Shown in pieces: positions 22,551-36,024 of a stretch of 64,000 nucleotides of DNA; positions within the stretch are counted from its first letter, which is position 1; every line of letters begins with the position of its first letter. A model generated the notes under the pieces. That model was not told where the DNA came from and did no database searches. It was given only the letters and a program-made list of their open reading frames with translations. Location of the stretch: NCBI GenBank assembly GCA_965153355.1, contig OZ231127.1, positions 39,804,001 through 39,868,000 of the forward strand, given 5' to 3'. The translations under genes and the position numbers were made by a program. The DNA comes from Flaccisagitta enflata. Lineage: Eukaryota; Chaetognatha; Sagittoidea; Aphragmophora.

Positions 22551-22929
22551 ACTTTTTCTATGTTCGTAAGTGTGTTTGTTCGTTTTGCCATTTGTTCTTG
22601 TGTCCTTGTGATGCACAGCGAAACTTGAGGCGTCTCACCTATTACCTTCGTGTAACACCGTGATACAACAGTATCACGTGAGACAAACCTTGATTCCATA
22701 TAGAAAGTTGCCTGAGAATCTTTAACTTCGTGAGACACTTGGTGAGACACCCGTGAGACTGGTGAGACATTTGGAAAATGATTGTGATACAAACACATTT
22801 GTGAGACCTGTGAGACACTGGGAAGATTCTAGGGTGAAGACCCAGTTTTTGTACATAGTCTAAGCAATCTTCATATCACGCAAATAAAATTTTGTTTCAG
22901 TTCTCTTGCTACTGTCCCAAAAACACTAA

Positions 22930-22941
22930 TTTATACACGCA

Positions 22942-23005
<64 letters not shown>

Positions 23006-23915
23006 TACACAACTCAAAGACACTTACGAACTATTTGAACACATGATACTTTTGACAACAAACTTCCTCATACATTCTCATCATACTGTTTCCTGATTCA
23101 AGTTGAGTAAGGATTCACAGTAAGAACCAAATCTAAGCAATGTTTATATCACACAGATAAAATGTCATTGCAGCACCTGTGCTGGAATCAAATACACACA
23201 CTCACACACACAAACACACGCATATGCTCAACACAAAGATGCTTAAATATTAAGTGAATACATGACACATTTTGACAACCAACTTCTATTTACATCATTC
23301 TGTTTCCTGATTCAAGTTAAGTTAAGATTTACAGAAAGAACAGAATCTAAGCCATGTTTATATCTCACAAACAAAATATCTTGCAGTACCTGTGCTTGAG
23401 TCTCACATACACATACACACACGCACACACACAAGCACGCATTCGCGCACACACACACACACTAACACATGCTCATTGCACAACTCAAAGATGATAATGT
23501 AATAAGTAACAACATGATGCATTTAGGCAACAAACTTCCACTTACATTCTCATCATACTGCTTCCTGATTCAAGTTACATATAGATTTACAGTAAGCACC
23601 GAATCTAAGCAATGTTTACATCAAGCAAATAAAATATCACACACACACACACACCTCAACGACGCTAATATAATAAGTGACTACATGACGCATTTTGACA
23701 AGAAACTTCTGCTTACATTCTCATCATACAGTTTCCTGATTCAACTTACGTTTAGATTTACAGTAAGTACCGAATCTAAGCAATGTTTACATCAAGCAAA
23801 TGAGGTCATTGCAGTACCTGTGTAAGTTGCGCGCTGGCACACAGACACACAGACACACACACACAGACATACACACACAGACATACACACAGACATACAC
23901 AAAACACACACACAC

Positions 23916-23971
<56 letters not shown>

Positions 23972-24117
23972 TTTTAACAAGAAACTTCTGCTTACATTCT
24001 CATCATACTCTTTCCAGATTCAAGTCGCGTATAGATTTACAGTAGGAACCAAATCTAAGCAATATTTACATCAAACAAACAAAATATCATTGCAGTACCT
24101 GTGCTGGGGTCAGGCAT

Positions 24118-24194
<77 letters not shown>

Positions 24195-25116
24195 TACACA
24201 ACTCAAAGACACTTACGAACTATTTGAACACATGATACTTTTGACAACAAACTTCCTCATACATTCTCATCATAATGTTTCCTGATTCAAGTTGAGTAAG
24301 GATTCACAGTAAGAACCAAATCTAAGCAATGTTTATATCACACAGATAAAATGTCATTGCAGCACCTGTGCTGGAATCAAATACACACACTCACACACAC
24401 AAACACACGCATATGCTCAACACAAAGATGCTTAAATATTAAGTGAATACATGACACATTTTGACAACCAACTTCTATTTACATCATTCTGTTTCCTGAT
24501 TCAAGTTTAGTTAAGATTTACAGAAAGAACAGAATCTAAGCCATGTTTATATCTCACAAACAAAATATCTTGCAGTACCTGTGCTTGAGTCTCACATACA
24601 CATACACACACACACACACACAAGCACGCATTCGCGCACACACACACACTAACACATGCTCATTGCACAACTCAAAGATGATAATGTAATAAGTAACAAC
24701 ATGATGCATTTAGGCAACAAACTTCCACTTACACTCTCATCATACTGCTTCCTGATTCAAGTTACATATCGATTTACAGTAAGCACCGAATCTAAGCAAT
24801 GTTTATATCAAGCAAATAAAATATCACACACACACACACACCTCAACGACGCTAATATAATAAGTGACTACATGACGCATTTTGACAAGAAACTTCTGCT
24901 TACATTCTCATCATACAGTTTCCTGATTCAACTTACGTTTAGATTTACAGTAAGTACCGAATCTAAGCAATGTTTACATCAAGCAAATGAGGTCATTGCA
25001 GTACCTGTGTAAGTTGCGCGCTGGCACATAGACACACAGACACACACACACAGACATACACACACAGACATACACACAGACATACACAAAACACACACAC
25101 ACAAAACACACACACA

Positions 25117-25168
<52 letters not shown>

Positions 25169-25310
25169 TTTTAACAAGAAACTTCTGCTTACATTCTCAT
25201 CATACTCTTTCCAGATTCAAGTCGCGTATAGATTTACAGTAGGAACCAAATCTAAGCAATATTTACATCAAACAAACAAAATATCATTGCAGTACCTGTG
25301 CTGGGGTCAG
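22930..25310. repeat. Higher-order satellite, two ~1.19-kb units
   Basis: Each unit has about five related monomers of ~190-290 bp. A monomer carries CTCATCATACTGTTTCCTG, GATTCAAGTT, ACCRAATCTAAGCAATGTTT and GCAGTACCTGTGCTGG, then an (AC)n tract of varying length. Unit 2 (from ~24121) copies unit 1 monomer by monomer with only a few substitutions. A further divergent monomer starts near 22856. Confidence 0.9.
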
Positions 25311-25314
25311 GCAT

Positions 25315-25399
<85 letters not shown>
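25309..25399. repeat. (AC)n microsatellite
   Basis: An uninterrupted CA tract of ~90 bp ending the second higher-order unit. Confidence 0.95.
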
Positions 25400-25404
<5 letters not shown>

Positions 25405-25673
25405 GCACGGGGTTCATGACAAAAAATGATCAGAGCCTTTAAGTTCAGCCCTAGCGCCTTGAGCTTATGACTTACTGCAGGGTGGAGAAAAAAACTTTTT
25501 TTGGTCACTTTTGGATTAATTTTTTGCATCAAAATGTCCACTATGAACCAAAAAAATGGTTGTATTTGCTTCTTGGAGCCTCACACCATTCCGACAATAA
25601 GAAATGGTCCGCAGTTGAACATTTTACTGCATGGAAAACAGTTTATACAACGAGGAAAGCCGGCGAACGAGTA

Positions 25674-26298
25674 CAGTGAGGCGCATAAATAAGTAGCCAC
25701 TTTTGTAAAGACTATGTTGCCTACTCTAGAAATGATAGGATAAATTTATTGGTGATGATATTAAAGGATTTTCAATTTTCTTTAATTTGAGACCAATCCC
25801 AAATTTGTGGCTCTTTTTGTTTAGAAGTGACGTTAGTTTGAATAGAAGCATATCAAAACCATGTTGGGAAAAAGGGATAAAAAATTAGCTCCTTTTAGAC
25901 AATCAGAAAACTGAGTTCTTTTCTTTAAACTGATGTCATTTGAAAACGAATCAAGCTACAAATCTCTGATTGGACTAGATTTGTAGAGTTTTCGAAGCTC
26001 TTTAAAATGCTCATGGATTAGAAGTCTTTATTATAATTTGTTTTTGATCTATCAAAGAAAAACTAAGTCCATTTTGTATTTTGCCCGTGGTTGTTCAGTG
26101 ATAGATTCTTCTAAATTACTTCTCCTCTTTGAACTTATATAAATTCCTAGCAAATCGAGATATAAGTCTGGGATTGGGCTAGATTTGTAGAACTTTCGAA
26201 GATCTTTAAGAATCTCACAGATTTTTAGTATTTTAAAGTGCCAGGACTGACACAATTAGCTTTTGAAAGTACTGGCTACTTATTTATGTGCTGCACTG
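25674..26298. mobile_element. Tc1/mariner-type MITE ([23 protein letters not shown])
   Basis: 625 bp, ~26-bp inverted ends with few mismatches, TA on both sides, noncoding. Internal copies of GACCAATCCCAAATTTGTGG occur in both orientations. Confidence 0.9.
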
Positions 26299-26978
26299 TA
26301 AATTGTGCATGAGAAGAATTTTATGCGATCATTTTTCTATTTTTGTCTCTGATACAGTTATGGAACTTAGATCATTTTTTTCTACCAAATGTCGTTATAA
26401 TGATGATAACTGACTGTGAAAATTTTTTCCACCATGATTTTTACTGTTTTGTCACCCTAAGCCTTTATCACCTGAGGGTGGTTGGGTGACAGAAGAAATT
26501 CTAAAAAATGTAGAAGGAAAATTATTTTTTTTTAAGATACTTTCTGTCGGAAATAAGCTATGAAATTTTTACTGTAGTCGTGGAACATGTTCAACTACTT
26601 GCTTGTCAACTTTTATGGTTCTAGGCCAATTTTAAGTATCAATTTTTCTCCCTGGATTCTAAAAAATGTTGCAAAAAAGCATTTTCGAAAAAAAGATTTT
26701 TTTACTCATAAATAACAAATCTGTAAAATGGATAAACTTTTTGCATTTTTAAAAACATACAATGCGAGATATAATAATTTGCTAGAGTCGCATGTTTTTG
26801 GATTTTCCATATTTTCTTTTCTATGCAAATTTGTTATTTACAATGAGCATAGGTAAGGTAGATTTTTTGCTCTGCCAAAATAGCAACAAAATGAAAACAA
26901 CATTTGACATCAGCAACGTTACTTGACAGATGCGGAGCCTTGCATTTGATAACTGGGCTTGGTATTATCAAAATAGAA

Positions 26979-27102
26979 AGAAAGAAAGGGAAAAAAGAAA
27001 AAAAAAAAAGAAAAAAAGAAAAAAAGAAAAAAAGAAAAAAAGAAAAAAAGAAAAAGAAAAATAAAGAAAAAGAAAAAAAGAAGAGGGAAAAAAAGCTAGG
27101 AA

Positions 27103-27162
<60 letters not shown>

Positions 27163-27180
27163 AAAAGAAAGAAGGAAAGA
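26979..27180 (+). repeat. (AAAAAG)n/(AAAG)n tract
   Basis: A purine-only tract of ~200 bp ending in pure GAAA repeats. It adjoins a short family H end near 27185-27215. Confidence 0.95.
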
Positions 27181-27364
27181 CTGCAGTAGCCGTGAATCCG
27201 CCTTTGTTTTCTGTGAAAGAAGCAAAAAGACTCGCAATACAATAGGTAGTTGTCCCTATCTAAGTTCAGCAACAAAATTGTGAGCAACTTAGATCTCCTG
27301 TCACAAATTGCCGTCTGCAGTCTGAATCATAATGATCAACAAACATGTTTTGAGAACCTCCTTC

Positions 27365-27540
27365 AGTACTCTGTCGCTTCATCTGTCTGTCCATATGTAT
27401 TTCCATATATGGGCGAGTTGATGTTCAAGATCTCGCCGTGGACAAAATCAGCCAAGAAACGCGGTTTTCGCACTGCCGCTACAGACTGATGGACGGACTG
27501 ACGGACAGACCCTCCTATAGAGATGACGGACGCATTTAAA
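27365..27540 (+). repeat. Degenerate family H copy
   Basis: AAACGCGGTTTTCGCACTGC, GGACGGACTGACGGACAGAC, CTCCTATAGAGATG and CGCATTTAAAAAA; a partly decayed member of the ATGCG subfamily, like 63583-63823. Confidence 0.65.
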
Positions 27541-28262
27541 AAACGATTGCTTAGAAATGTGAAGGACGGACTGACCAACACGGCAGGATTTAGTGTCTTG
27601 ACTAAAGAGATCATAGCTTTTAACAGAAAAAAAATATAACAAGTATGTTCCTAAATCATCATATTCAAATGTCAATTATGATTATAATTACTGGTAAGAA
27701 TTGCACCTTTTGTATTTATTTCTTAGGGTCTGTTTCTACTCTTGACAATTGCGTTTTCAAAGGACGGTTGTAATTCATGAAAATATGTTCATGCTGAAAA
27801 CGCATTTCACGGAAACAATCGAGATTCTTGTGGTCAGTAGAAACATACCCTTAGTCTTTGATCAAAACGAGACATTTGATATGAAACCACAATCACAATA
27901 TGAACCGATACATTTATAAGCGAGCCGATATCCAAGTGTGTCTCATGTCTCACACACAGTTCCCACCATTGTATCACGGGCGTCTCACAAGCGTATCACC
28001 GGGTGTCTCACAAACTAAAGATTCTCTTGCGGCTTTCCTTGTAATATTTAATGCTTGTATCATGTGAGACGGTGAGACATGAAGGGCGTCTCAAGTTGCG
28101 CTGTGTGATGCTCCATCGGTCATTTTAACCATGATTCTTTGTCGTTTTTGCGGTTATTGCCCCTGCCTAAATTTTTGTGTAGTTCTCCGGATTCGTTACG
28201 GAAAAGAAGACGAAAAAACAATGAAAGTGATCTTCATTCTTCAACAAGAGAGAGGGAGAATT

Positions 28263-28960
<698 letters not shown>

Positions 28961-28964
28961 TATT

Positions 28965-29280
28965 CAAAGCTTGTTGGTACCACTTGTATAAAAAAAAGGA
29001 CGCACCTCTTTTTTTTATTTATAAAAAAGATATAAAAAATAATTTAAACTATTTTTACAAAGGACATTTTTAAAGATTTTCAAATAATCTTTCAATCTAG
29101 ACCAATCCCAGGTTTGTATCTCAAACGGTTTAGGTGCTAGAGCCCTGCAAAGATAAACACTAATTCGCTAAAATGCATTTTTATATAGGGATTGCAAAAC
29201 TGAAATGGGCAAAGTTTTTACTCAAACCTATGCCATTTATGTTGAAAAAAGATAGCAACACCAGATTGGCGCCAATTAAA
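28965..29280. repeat. Mariner MITE remnant
   Basis: AAAAAAGGACGCACCTCTTT and GACCAATCCCAGGTTTGTA match parts of the remnant at 62160-62300 (AAAAAGGTGCGTCTTTTTTT, inverted). Both lack clear second ends. Confidence 0.55.
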
Positions 29281-29464
29281 TATAATAATATAATAATATA
29301 ATATATAGCAACCAACACAGACCCCAAAGAGTCCAAACAAATGGTTGCGTTTAGTACAAAAAAAACCTTAAACGTAAGATAGTGTTTGATTTCTTCACGT
29401 ATTCACAAGTTGATAGATTTTAGTTTGTTTTTAGATCCTAATAGTCCCAAAACAATTCCAATAA

Positions 29465-29890
29465 TATGATGTTGTCATTGTTGTTATCATTGTTGTTGTT
29501 GTTGATATCGCCTATTTTGTTGCTGTTGTTGTCATTGTCATTGTCATTATTGATAAAGTTCCAATATCATCGGTGTTTTTGGTGTCGCCGCTGCTATCGC
29601 CGTTGCTGTTTCCATATGTTTCGCCGTAATTGTCGCCAAAGCGGTCCCCATAGCTGTCGCCGCAGCAGTCGCCGCAGCAGTCGCCGCAGCTGTCGCCGCA
29701 GCTGTCGCCGCAGCTGTCGCCATCATTGACGCAGTCGTTGACACTGTCATTGATCGGTGATTGTTGATGCTACTGTTTGTTGTTGTTGTTATTGTTGTTG
29801 TTGTGGTTGTGGTTGTTGTTGCCGCTATTGCTGTTGTGGTTGTTGTTGATGTCCTTGTTGTGGCTGTTGTGGTTCCTGATGTCTTCAGCA
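29465..29890 (+). repeat. Trinucleotide-rich (GTT/GTC/GCC) region
   Basis: Blocks of TTGTTG, GTCATT, CAGTCGCCG (six or more near 29655-29720) and TTGTTGTGG. No gene-like frame. Confidence 0.8.
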
Positions 29891-30337
29891 CTGCCCAGCT
29901 CAATCGCAATTAAATCCATCTGTAAAAGAAAGAAGACAGCGGCAGACAAACCCCAGCAGAAAGTTGTCTATTGGCGTTTTGTTCATCCCTATAGAAACAG
30001 TGAAGGATAGAAACATACCGGCAACGGCCTGAAAGAAACAGGCCGTTAATGTTGAATTGCCCGATGGTTTCAAGGTAAAAATTCCTCGTAGGAAGTTTGG
30101 TAGAAATGTTCATGCTGCCGGCACTGCACTGAGGGATGTTTCTTTGGATTGGTGTTGTAATTGTTGTTTTTGTTGTTTGCTTTCTTTACACATGCACTAT
30201 AAGATGGCTTTTTCCATTGTTGTCATTGTCTTTTCCATTAGTGATGATTTCATTGTTGAAAATGTTGATTTGTCGAAAAAAATGTCATTGTCATTTCTGT
30301 TATTGTTGTTGTTGTTGAAGAATAAGGGCCACTTCGG

Positions 30338-30541
30338 TTAAAGAGGCCGAAAAGCCAAAGCTCTTGATCCACGTCCACCAACAACTTTCCAAATTTTTGT
30401 AAGCTTTTCCTCTGGTGATAGGCCTTCATTCCTTTTGATAGCTTCTTGTCGAAGAAGAAGCTCATTTGTTTTCTCTTCGGCACACTGCATTTTGGTCAAA
30501 TCATGGGTGATGCTCACTCCTTTCCATTTTTCATTTTTCAT
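30338..30541 (-). pseudogene. Retroelement-like coding fragment
   Basis: A 67-codon frame reading KGVSITHDLTKMQCAEEKT then NELLLRQEAIKRNEGLSPEE. The ITHDLTK-type phrase resembles the linker of endonuclease/reverse-transcriptase ORFs in non-LTR elements. There is nothing coherent on either side, so it would be an isolated relic. The similarity is from memory and weak. Confidence 0.3.
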
Positions 30542-30902
30542 TGCCTTTAAATATAATTTAACATTGGTGTCAAACGTCTAACGACGACGACACCCACCTC
30601 GAATATGAACAGTATTGGGTCCGCGACTGCGGGTTGGCGGTCGGGTTGAAGGGTTGAAGGTTGAAAGGTTGGTTGAGTTGGCAGGGGCAGTGATACGGAC
30701 CGGCGGGCAGGGTTTTTAACGATCAGAAGTCATCCCTTTAGCCAATTTCGCGTCATTCTAAATTTCGCTTTACGGACCTTCCTTTCTTCCTTCCTTCATA
30801 TCTCCCAACATAGTACATACGCACCGAGCCTCTTAAAAGAGTCGCTTAGCAAGCAGCTGAAAATCAGTCATGCAAGTTGCAAGAAACCGTCATATTTACT
30901 TG

Positions 30903-31070
30903 TAGTCGCGGAAATCGATTGTATACCTTGCTGTGTCGGTCAGTCGGTTCGTCGGTAAAATCACCTTTTTGTCACTCTTAGGTGTGTCTGAGAACTTTTA
31001 ATCTTTGTACTTCTGCTATACCCTGCCTCGCTCTGCCCTGCCCAACCGTCCGCGACCGTTGACCTGTATT
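30903..31070 (-). repeat. Family H copy, diverged
   Basis: AGTCGCGGAAATCGATTGTA, TGTCGGTCAGTCGG, and the far end CCCAACCGTCCGCGACCGTT. Confidence 0.75.
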
Positions 31071-31813
31071 ACATATACATTGGATATTCTTTGGATAGCT
31101 AAATTATCATTTGGTGATTTGTTCACTATGATTAATAGGGATATGCTAACTACTATGTATCTTTTTTGTTTTGAGGTGACATGGAATGTTTGAGGGAATG
31201 GTCTTATTCAGTGGAAAGGATTCTTATTTTGGGTTGTGGGTTGCATGAGCCTTTTACAAGAGGAAGATCTGATGGATGTGAGGGATTGAGATTAGAGCCC
31301 ACAGTTCAGCACACTCATCTGGTACTCTTTCTTGTCAATGGCACATGTAGCTAACAGGTTTAAATTATGGATTTTTTCTTGTTATGTTGAATGATTTTTT
31401 CTTTTTATCTAAAATGATTTCATGATAATGTTAAAATAGACTGAATTGTTTATGTCTGCTAAGGAGTTGTGATGGGTTCGGATAAAACACCATTGAGAGC
31501 TCCAAAGAGGTAAATTTTTGACTGACCGATACAGCGGGATAGACATAAAGAGCGACTTACAAAGAAGGGAAATCTCTCAAATTTTCTTTTCGTTATCAGT
31601 GGTAATTTTGCGATTCATTCGATTTCGCCTTCGACAACGAGTTTGACTCAGGCGCAGGCGCACGAAGACGATGTCTCTAACTGGAATCGATTTGTTAAAA
31701 GCCATCGTGGGAGGTAACAACGAATTTTGCCTCTTTCTTTTCCTTTCTCGATTTCCCTTTTTCGTGAGCTTCAGTTCAATTTGATTTCCTTTGACCTCTC
31801 TCTTTCTGAAGTA

Positions 31814-32395
31814 ACACCCTGAGCAGGAAATTTGGCACAAGTCCAATAAAACAATTGATTACCATTCAAAATAGATCGAATCTGTCCAAAATATGGCTGG
31901 AATGCAAAAATATTGTAAGAGCCAAAAAGCAGCAATGAAGTTGAAAAATATCAATTTATTTGAAGGTCAAATAGGGTCTATATGCCGCAGATTTGATGAT
32001 TTTGTCTTTGATCAAGCGAAAAAGATAGATAATGACTTGTCGCTCGATTTTGCAGATTTTGGCGTGGATCAGGTGCTGCACAGCATTGAGGGACCCAACT
32101 TAGTCCCCCTGCATGCACTGCTTGCTTCAGACCACCCCAGTAGTTCAAAAATGACCTCAAGCATAAGTGTTTCCCCTCATCAAATTTTGCCGGTAAAAAT
32201 CCATCAAAATCTAGCACCGCATTTATAGTTTGAAGCTTTCTATGGCAGAGAGTGGTCGCAGGACTGATCAACGGCGCATTCTTACCTCCAGTAGAGCTAA
32301 TCAGGAGGTCATGTTTCAAATTTTAACTCACTGGGCCATCTAGAAGTATCGTTTTTGTGTCAATATGTTTGTGCCAAATTTCCTGCACAGGGTGT
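31814..32395. mobile_element. Tc1/mariner-type MITE (TIR ACACCCTGAGCAGGAAATTT)
   Basis: 582 bp, ~27-bp inverted ends with one or two mismatches, TA on both sides. A 111-codon frame inside (31893-32228) resembles nothing and has an equally long antisense frame, so I treat the element as noncoding. Confidence 0.88.
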
Positions 32396-32473
32396 TATTC
32401 TTTTTCGAGCATGTTATTCCTCAGTCATTCTTTCATTCACTAATATTATCATTTTCTCATAGTTCATTCTAAT

Positions 32474-32650
32474 TTATTCAATCAATCATTTGTTCATTCA
32501 TTCATTCAATCATTCATTCATTCATTCATTTATTCATTTTTCATTTATTCCTTCTTTATCTTTATCACTTTTCCGTTTATGCATATATTCACTCATTTAT
32601 TCATTCATTCAATCATATTCACTAATTCAACCATTCATTTATTCGTTCTT
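32474..32650 (+). repeat. (ATTC)n tract
   Basis: ATTCATTCATTCAATCATTC repeats with interruptions. Confidence 0.9.
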
Positions 32651-33459
32651 CATTATTGTTATTTTTTTTCTTTTCCTTCTTTTTCTGAAATCTGCTTAAA
32701 GAAGTGCTAATCCACAATACAATAAGTGAACTAATTTAAGGGGTCTAAATCTTTTTAAAAATCCACCCTTATACTCAATTTTATAACTGTACATCATGAA
32801 ACTTGGTATTTGATAGATATCAATATTATGATACGATCTTTTTTTTCTAAGTGAGGGCAAAGTTCATGAAGCTGAAATTTCCTCAAAAGTTAAGGACATT
32901 TTAAAGACAAAGCCCAGCCTCAGATTTAGGGAAAATTTTTTTTCAATACTTAAATTCCATTCAAGATTTTCTTATTTAACAAAAGAGATAATAAGTTCTT
33001 GCTTTACAATAAATAAGTTTTAAACAAATAAAGATTTAAAAGTAGTATCTATTGATACTATGTAATAAATATATTACTGTACATTGATAACCAGGTCTTG
33101 AAAAATTATTAAAAACATGCTAAGAATATTTCAGCCTGAAATTGGCAAAAATTTCAGGACATCCCAGCCTCAGATAAAAATGTACTGGTCCTTGAATAAA
33201 AAAAAGAGTGTTCATTATGACAGTTTGTTGGAGAAATTATTAAGAAAATGTAGATTGATACTCCAACCTTGGCCTGGTATACACATTTTTAATGCCCATT
33301 CGTTGAAACAAGCTTAAAGCAGAAAAATAAACACACTCGACAGATTGTTTTCTTTTGGCAGATGCGGGGCCGAGGGTAAGAGCACATTTGAAGAACCACC
33401 CAAAGGTACACAAGTCATTTAGAGGCAATAGTTGTTGTTGTAGATGCTGTTGTTATTGT

Positions 33460-33820
33460 TTCTTCTTCTTCTTCTTCTTCTTCTTCTTCTTCTTCTTCTT
33501 CTTCTTCTTCTTCTTCTTCTTCTTCTTCTTCTTCTTCTTCTTCTTCTTCATTCTTCTATTTCCTTTTCTTCTTATTCTTCCTTTTCTTCTTATTCTTCCT
33601 ATTCTTCTTTTTCTTCTTTTTTTTTTCTTTTTTCTACTTTTTCTTCTTCTACTTCTTTTTCTTGTTCTTGTTCTTGTTCTTCTTCTTTTTGCTTGTTCTT
33701 CTTTTTCTTTTTCTTGTTCTTCTTTTTTCCTCTTTTTCTTGTTCTTCTTTTTTCTTCTTTTTCTTGTTCTTCCTTTTCTTTTTCTTGTCCTTCTTTTTCT
33801 TTTCTTCTTTTTCTTTTTCT
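33460..33820 (+). repeat. (TTC)n and degenerate TTTTTCTTC tract
   Basis: Pure TTC to ~33548, then interrupted T/C. A family H copy begins in it at 33821, and TTC-type sequence resumes at 33990. Confidence 0.95.
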
Positions 33821-33989
33821 TTTTAGTTGCGGACACGCAACTCTATAAGAGACTTTGTCCGTCTGTCCGTCAGTCCATCAGTCCATCTGTCAGTCCGTCC
33901 GTGAACACAAGTCAAAAAGTGTGAAAACGCACATTATCGCCCCTGCCCACCCGTCCGCAACCGGTATTGGCCGTGTATCCGGCCTTGTT
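33821..33989 (-). repeat. Family H copy inside (TTC)n
   Basis: Hairpin AGTTGCGGACACGCAACT; far end CCGTCCGCAACCGGTATTGG and ATCCGGCCTTG. Pyrimidine-rich microsatellite lies on both sides. Confidence 0.93.
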
Positions 33990-34050
33990 CTTTATCTTCT
34001 TTTTCTTCTGGTTCTTCTGTTTCTTCTTTTTCTCCTTTATCTTCTTTATC

Positions 34051-34155
34051 TTTTTAGATGCGTCCACGCATCTCTATAAGAGGCTTTGTCCGTCCGTCCG
34101 TCCGTCCATCCGTCCGTTGGTCCATCCGTCGGTCCGTTGGTGAACATGAGTCATA
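34051..34155 (-). repeat. Family H copy, ATGCG subfamily
   Basis: Hairpin AGATGCGTCCACGCATCT then CTATAAGAGGCTTTGTCCGT and (CCGT)n. The far end is not clear; GTGGACGCATCG near 34257 may belong to it. Confidence 0.8.
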
Positions 34156-34539
34156 TATGGTTTAAACTCTAGGAAATCACCCAAAATGATAGATCATTGC
34201 ATCATTCCACATGATTGATGCAATATTGCATCATTCTCAACAAGCTAAGCAGCATGTGGACGCATCGTTGTACCCCCGGGGTACTTGTTCTTCTTTTTCC
34301 TCTATTTCTTCTTTTTCTTTTTTTCTACTTTGTCCGCGACGGAATATCATTCCGACGCGACCTATAATCTGGCGCGGGTGGGTGTCGTCGCTCGCCGTTG
34401 CTATCGGCTGCTGGCGACGCTGTCGGCCATACGGATTTTAAAAACGGATAACTTTACGCCGACCGATTTTGTTCTCATATTTGCGGGAAGAAACTCCAAG
34501 GGTAAGGCGCTTTACATCCTATCCGATTTTTGTGATCCG

Positions 34540-35240
34540 ACCAACCCAACTGGCCCAACCAGCCTACCGCCTAAAAGGAAAACGCAGCATAACTTTAAGT
34601 ATTTTTCAACCGATTTGCCAAATTTGCATGAGTTCTAAACGAAGGACTCAACATATGTATGTGATTTATATGGCCTTGAGTATGCTAACTGGCCAAACTG
34701 ACCTACCACCCAACCAGCAAATAACGTGCCCAAGGCTTAAAACTTGCATAATTTTGTCATTTTTCAACTAATTTGGTTGAGACTGTATGGAGTTTCTAAA
34801 CAAGAACTCAACATATGCACACTATTTATCCTGTCAACCAGCTTATCACCCAATCAGCCTACCAGCTTAAAAGTAAAATGTGCCTATCTTTATGCCTTTT
34901 TCAACTAATTGTCAATTTTGTAGAGTCTCCAAATGGAAGGACTCAACACACGTGACGTGATTTATTTATGTTTGAGCATGCTAACTGGCCAAACTGACCT
35001 ACCACCTAACCAGCTTACTGGTCTAAAAGTAAAAAACTTGCATAAATTGGACATTTTTCAACCAATTTGGCTGAAACTTGGTACTGAGTCTCTAAACGTA
35101 GTTAACTCAATATATGCGCACTATTTATTCAAGTAAACCAGCCTACCACCTAACCACCCTACTAGCTCCTCAAAGTGAAAACGTGCATAACTCAATACTT
35201 TTAAACGGATTAACAACTTGTATCGAGGTTTAAACGAAAG
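34540..35240 (+). repeat. Degenerate ~150-bp tandem repeat
   Basis: Four to five units sharing ACTCAACATATG, CTAACTGGCCAAACTGACCT, CCACC, and TTTTTCAAC. Alternate units are most alike (297 bp apart). Confidence 0.75.
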
Positions 35241-35344
35241 TTTTAAATAAACTTACAGGGCTAGCTTTGATTTTCGTGTCATAGCTATCTATTGAATCGA
35301 TGATCTTAACACCCCTCCGTCATGCGGACCCAGATACTGTTCAG

Positions 35345-35786
35345 ATTTTTCTTTTTCTTTTTCCTCTCCTTCTTCTACTTTTTCTACTTTTCCTTCTCCT
35401 TCTTCTTCTTCTTCTTCTTCTTCTTCTTCTTCTTCTTCTTCTTCTCCTTCTTTTTCTTTTTCTTTTTGTTCCTTTTTTTTTTCTTTCTCATTTTCATTTT
35501 CTTTTTTCCTTTTCCTTTTCGTTTTCTTTTCTTCTTCGTCTTCTTTTTTATCTGTTTCTTCTTCTTCATCTTAATTTTTCTCCTTCTCTTCTTCTTCTTC
35601 TTCTTCTTCTTCTTCTTCTTCTTCTTCTTCTTCTTCTTCTTCTTCTACTTCTTCTCCTTCTTTATCTTGTTCTTGTTCTTGTTCTTTTTCCTTTCCTCTT
35701 CTTCTTCTTCTTCTCTTCTTCTTCTTCTTCTTCTTCTTCTCTTCTTTTCCTCTTTCTTCTTCTTCTTCTTCTTCTTCTTCTTCATT
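35345..35786 (+). repeat. (TTC)n/(TTTTTC)n tract
   Basis: Pyrimidine strand of ~440 bp with several pure TTC runs. Confidence 0.95.
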
Positions 35787-36024
35787 GTTCACGTAAAAAA
35801 GCCTTTAACTGGATAGAAACATCAATTGCTTAGGCTATTTCCGCCGATAACTGAGGGTGATTAGAATGCGCAGTTTTTCATAGGGACATCCCCCGCTTGC
35901 AAAGAGAGGAGTTAAACTCCATGTGAATTTTCCAATTTTGTGGATTTTTTACAAGCAAAAAATGGCTAAGGATAGCAATCACATAGCTGAGTATAACATC
36001 AAATTTTAAATACCTAATTGGTTA

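Larger units (their letters stand above)
22611..28110. repeat. 5.5-kb unit with GTGAGAC-rich inverted arms
   Basis: Left arm 22611-22820 and right arm ~27935-28110 are inverted relatives: both end in GCGCAACTTGAGRCG-type sequence and are built from repeated GTGAGAC/GTGATAC heptamers. Between them lie the (AC)n higher-order satellite, a mariner MITE, an (AAAG)n tract and degenerate family H pieces. It could be a large TIR element or two independent arms. Confidence 0.6.

Noticed and set aside
31893-32319. A 111-codon frame with an overlapping antisense frame of 113 codons
   Set aside because: It lies inside a 582-bp TA-flanked MITE, matches no transposase motif and is equally open on the other strand.
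33444-35833. Poly-Phe/Leu/Ser frames up to 189 codons
   Set aside because: (TTC)n microsatellite translations.
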